Of a stretch of 32,778 bases of DNA, positions 14,772 through 19,941 are shown piece after piece. Location of the stretch: NCBI GenBank assembly GCA_018725565.1, contig QLUR01000032.1, forward strand, positions 1 through 32,778, read 5' to 3'. The position numbers and the translations under genes are program-made. Source of the DNA: Bacillota bacterium. Lineage in GTDB: Bacteria > Bacillota > Dethiobacteria > Dethiobacterales > Dethiobacteraceae. Within the stretch, counting starts at the first letter, position 1. Each line of letters opens with the position of its first letter. The notes beneath the pieces were generated by a model that saw nothing but the letters and a program-made list of their open reading frames with translations, had not been told where the DNA came from and made no database searches.

Positions 14772-15677
14772 GTGAGAGGTTTGCGTAAGATTTTGCATAG
14801 CCTGCGCGCATCTTCCGGCGGTTTCACACTGCTTGAACTCGTCGTGGTGCTGGCGATTATGGGCTTTTTGGTAGCGATGATTGCCCCCCGTTTGGCCGGG
14901 GTAGTAGCCGGGGCGCAGCGCAATGCGGACGACACCAATATCAGCCGGCTGCTGCAGGCCACGAGCCAGTTCCAGGAGCGTACCGGCCGCCTGCCGGCGG
15001 AAATGACCAACCTGGTGGTAGAGACCGGTACGGACGAATACCAGGCCCCGAACGTCAGCAACAACGACCCGGGGGACGGTAAAGAAGCTTTCTCGGCTGA
15101 CCTGGGAGCCGTCCTGCCGCTGCACATCCACTTATTAAGCGAGGCGGAGGCAAACGAGCTGATTCGCCTGGGCATCACCGAAGTGCGCAACTTTAACCCC
15201 AGCACGGCGGTGGATCCGCTGTACAACGGGATACCTGCTCTGGCGCCCACTCTGGAAAGGGTGCCGGTAGACGCCGATACCCCGGTGCTGATGGTCGGCG
15301 CAGGGCACGATGTGGGCGGCTGGGTGAACAGCCTGGGTGTAGCTCAGAATATTTTGCATCCCTCTTTTGCCTACCGCATCGTCCTGGGATTTGGCCAGGA
15401 CAGCGAACTGGTGACGGAGGGGCAGCTGCAAGGAGCAGCCATCAGCCCGCAGGGCACCCAAACCGACAATTACCTGTTTAACAATTACCTGCTGGTGCTG
15501 CCGCGCCTCCAGGCTACCATTGATCGCGGTCCTGACGTCCTGGAAGTAACGGCCAGCAACGCCGCCGGGCAGGAGGAAACCTTTGACCTGACCGAACGGC
15601 AGCGTAACTTTGAACTGACCGTCCTGAGCCCGGAAGGCAGAACCGTTCCGCCGGCCACGGTCTGGACCATCCAGTAA
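14772..15677 (+). CDS. Large type IV pilin-like / pseudopilin protein 1
   Basis: 301 residues. A short positive leader ends in GG, then Phe18-Thr-Leu-Leu-Glu22 and a long hydrophobic helix (LVVVLAIMGFLVAMIAP): the class III signal cut by a prepilin peptidase and methylated at the new N-terminal Phe, with Glu5 for assembly. The globular part of about 250 residues is much bigger than in major pilins and has no cysteines that I see. Start: AAGGAG (14758-14763) overlaps the GTG at 14763, so GTG 14772 at eight bases is chosen. It lies 50 bases after the PstS-like gene, with no terminator between, and is followed by a strong terminator (15760-15794). No prepilin peptidase is encoded in the window. 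Confidence 0.85.
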   Translation: MRGLRKILHSLRASSGGFTLLELVVVLAIMGFLVAMIAPRLAGVVAGAQRNADDTNISRLLQATSQFQERTGRLPAEMTNLVVETGTDEYQAPNVSNNDPGDGKEAFSADLGAVLPLHIHLLSEAEANELIRLGITEVRNFNPSTAVDPLYNGIPALAPTLERVPVDADTPVLMVGAGHDVGGWVNSLGVAQNILHPSFAYRIVLGFGQDSELVTEGQLQGAAISPQGTQTDNYLFNNYLLVLPRLQATIDRGPDVLEVTASNAAGQEETFDLTERQRNFELTVLSPEGRTVPPATVWTIQ

Positions 15678-15685
15678 ACCAACCC

Positions 15686-15713
15686 TAACCCGAGCTCTCC
15701 CTAAGGGAGAGGA
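15686..15713. repeat. REP-like palindromic element (inverse orientation)
   Basis: CTCTCCC-TA-GGGAGAG with a preceding CCCTAACCC. This is the reverse orientation of the element type at 22328-22366 and 32699-32742. Confidence 0.6.
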
Positions 15714-15720
15714 GAATTAA

Positions 15721-15740
15721 CGGCACACATGCGTGTGCCG
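15721..15740. other. Hairpin CGGCACAC/GTGTGCCG
   Basis: Perfect 8-bp stem with ATGC loop, 20 bases before the terminator at 15760. It may be a processing signal or part of a bipartite terminator. Confidence 0.45.
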
Positions 15741-15759
15741 CCAGACAAGGGTATTTTGC

Positions 15760-15794
15760 AGGCGGGGGCCGTCAGCCGGTCCCCGCCGGTTTTT
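15760..15794 (+). terminator. Terminator after pseudopilin 1 (first of three related hairpins)
   Basis: GGCGGGGGCC/GGTCCCCGCC stem, then GGTTTTTT. Near-identical hairpins stand at 16455-16490 and 19538-19573. Confidence 0.88.
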
Positions 15795-15821
15795 TCGGGA
15801 AACGGGAAAGAGGATAACCCT

Positions 15822-16067
15822 CTATTTTCCTGTGTGCCTGGTGTACAATTCTAAAAAATCAGCTAAACTCATTTCCAAGTCATCTCTGATTATTTTACGC
15901 AAAAGCCCTTTAGGGAGGTCATCATTTGCATGCACGGGAACAGTGGTTACCCTTCCATCTTCTGATCTCAGCCTCACATGGGAACCCCTTGTTCTGATGA
16001 CAATGAAGTTTATGGATTCCAAAAATCTTATGAGCTCTTTGCCTGAAAGCGTAGGGATTTTATACAT
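15822..16067 (-). CDS. hicA: HicA-type mRNA interferase toxin
   Basis: 81 residues with the HicA double-stranded-RNA-binding-like fold: SGKELIRFLESINF, the catalytic-His motif RGSHVRLR, and VPVHANDDLPKGLLRKIIRD. HicA cuts mRNA independent of translation. It overlaps hicB by eight bases and is distal in the operon. The gene is clearly AT-richer than the flanking pilin genes and lies antisense between two of them, so it was probably gained as a module. A plus-strand frame over the same place is a shadow. Confidence 0.88.
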   Translation of the reverse strand: MYKIPTLSGKELIRFLESINFIVIRTRGSHVRLRSEDGRVTTVPVHANDDLPKGLLRKIIRDDLEMSLADFLELYTRHTGK

Positions 16068-16281
16068 TACAATGCATTTCCAGTTCTCTAAACCCTATGA
16101 ATTTGTTAAGCTCTTCGACCTTCGTTTCCTCAAGGCACATTTCTATAACTTCTCTTATATTCACCAGTGCTTCGTCGATCGTTTTGCCGTAAGAGTGGCA
16201 ACCCCTGAATAACGGACAACTTACGATATAACACTCATCTTCATCCATTTCAACAATAATGGGTAAATGTAACTTCGCCAT
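16060..16281 (-). CDS. hicB: HicB-type antitoxin (short form)
   Basis: 73 residues from the ATG at 16281: a degenerate RNase H-like fold (HLPIIVEMDEDECYIVSCPLFRGC, split here as LPIIVEMDEDE and YIVSCPLFRGC), then helix TIDEALVNIREVIEMCLEE. It lacks the C-terminal DNA-binding part found in longer HicB proteins. An alternative ATG at 16320 would sit only about two bases after the predicted transcription start (promoter 16329-16357), giving an almost leaderless 86-residue form. I prefer 16281 because HicB proteins normally begin right at the first beta-strand, although only a distant GGAG precedes it. Confidence 0.8.
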   Translation of the reverse strand: MAKLHLPIIVEMDEDECYIVSCPLFRGCHSYGKTIDEALVNIREVIEMCLEETKVEELNKFIGFRELEMHCNV

Positions 16282-16293
16282 TTTTTCGGCACT

Positions 16294-16418
16294 CCAGCCC
16301 TTTCGTGGTGATTGCACCATTTATGTTCATTGTAGCATAGGCAGCAGTTGCTGACAATCAGGGGCTAACCCGTGATCAGTGCCGGCAAGCGGAGCAGCGG
16401 GTAATCGGACGAAGGGGG
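16294..16418. repeat. Duplicated segment R1, copy A (promoter-bearing)
   Basis: 125 bp that match 19240-19364 with three mismatches and no gaps. It includes the minus-strand promoter at 16329-16357 and the first codons of the longer hicB frame. Confidence 0.93.
16329..16357 (-). promoter_or_regulatory. Promoter of hicBA
   Basis: On the minus strand TTGTCA, a 17-base spacer and TACAAT, each one base from consensus. Transcription should start near 16322. The identical promoter stands before the HepT gene at 19275-19303. Confidence 0.75.
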
Positions 16419-16454
16419 AGACTTGGCCACTCCTCCCCACCTTTATTTTTATTT

Positions 16455-16490
16455 GGCGGGGGCCGGCTGACGGTCCCCGCCGGCTTTTTT
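16455..16490 (+). terminator. Terminator hairpin between hicBA and pseudopilin 2
   Basis: GGCGGGGGCC/GGTCCCCGCC, then GGCTTTTTT. No plus-strand gene ends here, so it either insulates the downstream unit or acts as an attenuator left from a longer leader, as copy B (19538-19573) suggests. Confidence 0.82.
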
Positions 16491-16539
16491 GCTGCGCCGG
16501 CGCCGCAACAGTTGTGTTGCCCCGCCATTCGGACTTTAT

Positions 16540-16590
16540 GTTAAGGGAAAGTTTAAGTGAATGTTATGTAGATGTTATATTTTGGTTAAC
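16540..16590 (+). promoter_or_regulatory. Array of five phased GTTA-type hexamers before pseudopilin 2
   Basis: GTTAAG (16540), GTTTAA (16551), GTTATG (16563), GTTATA (16574) and GTTAAC (16585): steps of 11, 12, 11 and 11 bases. It looks like a multi-box PhoP site, but no clear -10 box follows at the usual distance. The array is copied exactly at 19623-19673. Confidence 0.5.
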
Positions 16591-16744
16591 CCGGTAAAAG
16601 GGCAGGAGGCCGCGCGGGCCGGACGAATAAGGATAACATAGGGTTGGCAAGATGCCGGCCCTATATGGGGAACCGGCTCCATATGGGATGCCGGCCGCAT
16701 ATAAGACTTATCTTTGCTGGACGTCATAGTTGTGCTGTCGTTAA

Positions 16745-16761
16745 GCCGGCAAGATGCCGGC
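16745..16761 (+). other. Hairpin GCCGGCA/TGCCGGC in the pseudopilin 2 leader
   Basis: Seven-bp stem with AGA loop, 25 bases before the ATG. Its right arm AGATGCCGGC also occurs at 16650 and in variant form at 16688 and 16785, so the leader 16640-16790 seems built from short repeated pieces. Confidence 0.4.
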
Positions 16762-16785
16762 TCCACAGGGGGAAGGGAGAGCGGG

Positions 16786-18609
16786 ATGCCGGTTTCACAA
16801 AGCTGTAGTTGTGCTAAAGATAAAATAGCGCCGTCAGGAGGCTGGGACCACTCAAAAGGCTTTACGCTGATGGAGGTCATTATTGTGCTGGCGGTGCTGG
16901 CCATGTTTGCCGCGATGGCTGTGCCGCTGGCCGGCCGGCTGGAGGCGCGGGGGCGCGAGCGGGAAACGGAACGGCGCCTGGAGCTGGTGCGCGAGGCCAT
17001 GCTGGGGCGGCGCGGCGCGCTCGACGCCGGCGGCAGGAGGGTTTTGGCAGGGTATGCCGGCGATCTGGGCGGGTTGCCGCCTTTGCGCCGCTCCGTTTGG
17101 GAGGCAGTTTACCAAAGATGGGGGTGGCCGGGCGAAACCGTTGTTGATGGGCGGTTTGCCGATGGGCAGGAGGCGCAAAGCTACTGGGCCTCTGGCATGG
17201 GGCAGCCGCGCAACCTGTGGGTGCCGCTGCCGCCGGGAGGAGCCCCCAATCCTTCGGAGCCACGTTGGCGCGGTCCCTATTTGCACGAGCCGCGAGATGA
17301 GTTCCCCGGCAATGCGGACCATTTGCGCCGGACGTCCGGGGAGCGGCTTGCGGGGCTTACGGAAGCACAGCGCCGCGCAGCCGAGGCGGCCAACCGGGAG
17401 ATCGAGATGCGCCAGACGGCGGGGAGGCTGGCTGACGCCTGGGGCCGGTCGCTGCTCTTTTACTATGTGGCCCCTGGTGGTGGGGGTGCGCACCACGGCG
17501 TGGCCACGGTACACACTACTGTCTACCTCGTTTCTGAGGGGCCGGACCTGCACAGCTCACGTCCAGAGTTTCCGTCGTATGATACAAGCCGGCCGGAAAA
17601 CAGGGATAACCTGGTGCTGGTCATTACGCCGCAGGAGTGGCATGACGTGGCGCGGACAGAGGAGACGAGACGGCTGCTGCGGGCGGCCGCCGACGTGCTG
17701 GTGGGCCGGTGGGGGCCGGTCGACCGGCTGGGCCGGCCGGTGTTCGGCGGGTATGTGGGCGACCAGGGTATTTGGCCTGACCTCTTTGCCTGGCAAGAGA
17801 TGCCGACGCCGTGGCGGCAGGTAACAGGGCGGTGGGAGCAAGACGCGGGAAATCTGGTATGGGTACCGCCGGCGCCGGCGGACGTGGTCGCCGGAGAGGT
17901 TTATGGACAGCCGCGGGGGCTGTGGACGCGGGATACGAACGGAGACGGCACGGCGGAGCCGCCAGTGCCGCCCGATTTACGGTTGCCGCCTGACCCGGGT
18001 GATCGGAACAGGAATGTGCTGCTGGGCTTTGGCTGGCGCGGGGCTTATCTGCCGCGCCCGGAGGGGACGGGTAAGGCGGAGGTGCTGCGGGATGCCTGGG
18101 GCGTACCGCTGGAGTTCCGGCTCTCGCATGCTGAGGATCCCGACCCGCCGCCGGCCCAGACGCTGACCATTACCAGCGCCGGGCAGGACGGGGTGCTGCG
18201 CACGGACGACGACCTGCTGGAAACGGTGCCGCGCCATTTTGACGTGCGCCGTCCCCTGCCGGAAAACATTTTTACCTTAGAAGGAAGAGTAGTTAATGAA
18301 ACAGATCAGGACCGCTGGTTTCGCGTCCGGCTGCACGCCAGCCCCGCCAGCCAGCCCGCTGTGCCGGCGCCGCCCACCGTGCCGCAGTTGGTGTACGGGA
18401 GGATGACGGTGCAGGGGCAGATCTACGGGAACACCTGGCAGTTCATCCTTCCGGCGGCTAGGAGCAGCGCCGGGCCGCGCCTGCTGGAGCTGGTGGAAGT
18501 CAGCGAGACGGGCGACTTCATCAGCAGGCAGGACTGGACGACGGTGTTTGTCGGCAGCGGCGGCACGGCCACGCCGGAGCGGGAGCCGCTAATCTTGAGA
18601 GCACGCTAA
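16786..18609 (+). CDS. Very large two-domain pseudopilin 2
   Basis: 607 residues from the ATG at 16786 (GGAAGGGAG six bases before). The 25-residue leader with two Cys ends in SKG, then Phe26-Thr-Leu-Met-Glu30 and the helix VIIVLAVLAMFAAMAVPLAG: a class III prepilin signal. The globular part is two related GspG-like halves. Each has a G(Y)xGDxGxxPxL segment, GQPRxLW, WRGxYLxxP, LxDAWGxxLxF and a glycine-rich strand near the end (SEGPDLHS in half 1, SAGQDGVLRTDDD in half 2). A C-terminal beta-rich tail follows (~510-607). This is several times the size of GspG, so it may sit at the tip or serve as a minor pilin. The downstream gene in this copy is a truncated pilM. Confidence 0.82.
   Translation: MPVSQSCSCAKDKIAPSGGWDHSKGFTLMEVIIVLAVLAMFAAMAVPLAGRLEARGRERETERRLELVREAMLGRRGALDAGGRRVLAGYAGDLGGLPPLRRSVWEAVYQRWGWPGETVVDGRFADGQEAQSYWASGMGQPRNLWVPLPPGGAPNPSEPRWRGPYLHEPRDEFPGNADHLRRTSGERLAGLTEAQRRAAEAANREIEMRQTAGRLADAWGRSLLFYYVAPGGGGAHHGVATVHTTVYLVSEGPDLHSSRPEFPSYDTSRPENRDNLVLVITPQEWHDVARTEETRRLLRAAADVLVGRWGPVDRLGRPVFGGYVGDQGIWPDLFAWQEMPTPWRQVTGRWEQDAGNLVWVPPAPADVVAGEVYGQPRGLWTRDTNGDGTAEPPVPPDLRLPPDPGDRNRNVLLGFGWRGAYLPRPEGTGKAEVLRDAWGVPLEFRLSHAEDPDPPPAQTLTITSAGQDGVLRTDDDLLETVPRHFDVRRPLPENIFTLEGRVVNETDQDRWFRVRLHASPASQPAVPAPPTVPQLVYGRMTVQGQIYGNTWQFILPAARSSAGPRLLELVEVSETGDFISRQDWTTVFVGSGGTATPEREPLILRAR
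16862..16977. repeat. Duplicated segment R3, copy A (5' part of pseudopilin 2)
   Basis: 116 bp encoding the pilin helix and the following charged stretch. Its eroded copy is 19721-19836. Confidence 0.93.
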
Positions 18610-18613
18610 TCAC

Positions 18614-18667
18614 GGGGAGGATGACGATTGTTTCAGGCGCTGGCGCTGGAAATTGACGGGCCGGTGA
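18614..18667. repeat. Duplicated segment R4, copy A (5' end of pilM)
   Basis: 54 bp with ribosome site, TTG start and 13 codons, matching 19888-19941. The match breaks sharply at 18667. Confidence 0.93.
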
Positions 18668-18777
18668 CAGGCAGCGATGAAATTTGGATTTTTATGTGTG
18701 GCGCTGCAAAAATTCTGTTACGTAGCCGAAGTATTGTTCATACATCTGAATGGCTTCTGAAATGCTCTGGTAAACAA
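18628..18777 (+). pseudogene. Truncated pilM start
   Basis: The TTG at 18628 with GGGGAGGA before it is the same start as in the intact pilM (19902). Thirteen codons (MFQALALEIDGPV) agree apart from one residue, then the frame runs into foreign sequence antisense to hepT and stops at 18775-18777. It is a breakpoint product, not a working gene, but a short peptide could still be made. Confidence 0.8.
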
Positions 18778-19117
18778 TAAGGTCATCTATATTCTCGTAC
18801 TCGCGCACGATAATATTGCGTTCACCGGCGGACGGAGCAATTCTTAAGGCAAATTCGTGGGGGATCAGGCCGGTTTTAGCGCTTTCGATAAACGAGCGGT
18901 AAAAATCGGGCGGTGGGGGAAAGCCTTCATCCACCAGCACATGAGAGTTAATATCCGAAGCTACATCAACCAGCAACTGTATCAGGCGCTCCGCTGTCCG
19001 CTTAATCAGGTAATTTCCCTGGTAATCCTGGAAGCTGTATTTACTTATTCCTTTCAGTTCATCCAGGTACTGGCGGAGCTTGACCAGCTTGCGTTGTACC
19101 AGTAAATGCTCTACCAT
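18692..19117 (-). CDS. HepT-like (DUF86) HEPN protein, catalytic His replaced
   Basis: 141 residues, all-helical HEPN/DUF86 family: LRQYLDELKGISKYSF, KRTAERLIQLLVDVASDIN, FPPPPDFYRSF, and the signature region around residue 100. HepT toxins use R-x4-6-H as RNase motif. Here it reads R100-N-I-I-V-R105-E-Y, with Arg (CGC) where His (CAC) is expected, a single base change. No complete MntA nucleotidyltransferase antitoxin lies next to it. So it looks like an orphan, probably inactive toxin. GGGGG lies ten bases before the ATG. A promoter identical to that of hicBA stands upstream at 19275-19303. Confidence 0.75.
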   Translation of the reverse strand: MVEHLLVQRKLVKLRQYLDELKGISKYSFQDYQGNYLIKRTAERLIQLLVDVASDINSHVLVDEGFPPPPDFYRSFIESAKTGLIPHEFALRIAPSAGERNIIVREYENIDDLIVYQSISEAIQMYEQYFGYVTEFLQRHT

Positions 19118-19232
19118 TTTGCATACCCCCGAATTTTTTGCTTTGGGCTAAAGTTGTAAATTCTGAGCGTTGCAGGCCATCTGATTTACGGTACTCTTCG
19201 GCAAGGTCTTTTTTGAACTGTTCCGCTTCCAT
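19059..19232 (-). CDS. Small ORF upstream of and overlapping hepT, unrecognised
   Basis: 57 codons from the ATG at 19232. The first ~38 residues (MEAEQFKKDLAEEYRKSDG, then LQRSEFTTLAQSKKFGG) look like real charged-helix protein, while the end runs in another frame through the hepT start and is low quality. It may be the tail of a lost partner gene or a short antitoxin. There is no GSxxRG nucleotidyltransferase motif and no good ribosome site. Confidence 0.25.
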   Translation of the reverse strand: MEAEQFKKDLAEEYRKSDGLQRSEFTTLAQSKKFGGMQNGRAFTGTTQAGQAPPVPG

Positions 19233-19239
19233 CGGCGCA

Positions 19240-19364
19240 CCAGCCCTTTCGTGGCGATTGCACCATTTATGCTCATTGTAGCATAGGCAGCAGTTGCTGA
19301 CAATCAGGGGCTAACCCGTCATCAGTGCCGGCAAGCGGAGCAGCGGGTAATCGGACGAAGGGGG
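19240..19364. repeat. Duplicated segment R1, copy B
   Basis: Matches 16294-16418 (three mismatches in 125 bp). It carries the minus-strand promoter in front of the HepT gene. Confidence 0.93.
19275..19303 (-). promoter_or_regulatory. Promoter of the hepT region
   Basis: TTGTCA, 17 bases, TACAAT on the minus strand, the same as the hicBA promoter in copy A. Transcription would begin near 19268, about 150 bases before the hepT ATG. Confidence 0.7.
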
Positions 19365-19432
19365 GCGCGGTTGAATCCGGGAATATCAGGGCTGGAGGAA
19401 ACATTGGCGGCAGCCAAGCGAATAATGGAAAA

Positions 19433-19487
19433 TTTAACCGCAGTTTAACATAACTTCGTATGTAACTTAACATTGTGCGGCTATAAT
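19433..19487 (+). promoter_or_regulatory. Putative PhoP-box promoter before the pilM operon
   Basis: TTAACC (19434), TTAACA (19445) and TTAACA (19467), spaced 11 and 22 bases, with TATAAT at 19482-19487. The last box to TATAAT distance (15 bases) equals that in the PstS-like promoter at 12567-12620. This element is absent from copy A, where R1 and R2 are only about 8 bases apart. Confidence 0.65.
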
Positions 19488-19493
19488 ATCAGT

Positions 19494-19573
19494 AGTTAAA
19501 TAATAAAGCCACTCATCCCCACCTTTATTTATATTTAGGCGGGGGCCGCCAGCCGGTCCCCGCCGGCTTTTTT
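19494..19573 (+). ncRNA. Possible short leader RNA between Pho-type promoter and terminator
   Basis: Transcription from the TATAAT at 19482 should start near 19494 and meet the strong terminator at 19538-19573, giving a transcript of about 80 bases. No ORF or ribosome site is evident in it. It could be a small RNA or an attenuated leader of the pilM operon. Confidence 0.35.
19538..19573 (+). terminator. Terminator hairpin downstream of the second Pho-type promoter
   Basis: GGCGGGGGCC and GGTCCCCGCC arms, then GGCTTTTTT. It lies between a promoter and the pilM operon, so readthrough or antitermination would be needed unless another promoter (near 19623-19720) is used. Confidence 0.82.
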
Positions 19574-19622
19574 GCCGCGCCGGCGCCGCAACAGTTGTGT
19601 TGCCCCGCCATTCGGACTTTAT

Positions 19623-19673
19623 GTTAAGGGAAAGTTTAAGTGAATGTTATGTAGATGTTATATTTTGGTTAAC
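19623..19673 (+). promoter_or_regulatory. Array of five phased GTTA-type hexamers before pilM
   Basis: GTTAAG 19623, GTTTAA 19634, GTTATG 19646, GTTATA 19657, GTTAAC 19668. Identical to the array at 16540-16590. GATATATT at 19715-19722 could be a weak -10 box in this copy. Confidence 0.5.
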
Positions 19674-19719
19674 CCGGTAAAAGGGCAGGAGGCCGCGCGG
19701 GCCGGACGAATAAAGATAT

Positions 19720-19875
19720 ATTACGCTGACGGAGGTCATTATAGTGCAGTCGGTGCAGGCCATGTTTGCCGCGATGGCTGTGCCGCTGGCCGGCCGGCTG
19801 GAGGCGCGGGGGCGCGAGCGGGAAACGGAACGGCGCAAGGACTATAAACTGTGGACTAAAAACTTTCCACTGTAA
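19720..19875 (+). pseudogene. Eroded 5' fragment of pseudopilin 2
   Basis: R3 copy B (19721-19836) encodes the pilin helix, but the leader peptide is gone and the helix now reads TEVIIVQSVQAMFAAMAVP, with Met to Thr, Leu to Gln (twice) and Ala to Ser against the intact copy. After ETERR the frame leaves the pilin and stops at 19873-19875. It cannot make a pilin. Confidence 0.85.
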
Positions 19876-19887
19876 ACTGAGGTAACC

Positions 19888-19941
19888 GGGGAGGATGACA
19901 ATTGTTTCAGGTGCTGGCGCTGGAAATTGACGGGCCGGTGA
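19888..19941. repeat. Duplicated segment R4, copy B (intact pilM start)
   Basis: Partner of 18614-18667. Here the reading frame goes on into the full pilM gene. Confidence 0.93.

Larger units (their letters stand above)
16426..16630. repeat. Duplicated segment R2, copy A (terminator and hexamer array)
   Basis: About 205 bp almost identical to 19508-19713, with one extra base in copy B and few substitutions. It holds the terminator 16455-16490 and the phased GTTA hexamers at 16540-16590. Confidence 0.93.
19508..19713. repeat. Duplicated segment R2, copy B
   Basis: Copy of 16426-16630 with terminator and hexamer array, one base longer. Between R1 and R2, copy B carries about 143 extra bases that hold the Pho-type promoter. 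Confidence 0.93.

Noticed and set aside
15733-16212. 159-codon plus-strand ORF over hicA
   Set aside because: It is antisense to a clear HicA gene, runs through a terminator and has no family features.
19059-19232. MntA nucleotidyltransferase partner of HepT
   Set aside because: The short ORF has no GSxxRG motif or metal-binding Asp pair and is far too small.
18668-19239. Insertion sequence between the two copies
   Set aside because: There are no terminal inverted repeats, target duplications or transposase; the segment holds only the hepT region and fits a duplication junction.
19895-19930. ATG-started 11-codon frame at the pilM start, also present in copy A
   Set aside because: The ATG overlaps the ribosome site itself. 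The TTG seven bases after that site gives the PilM frame.
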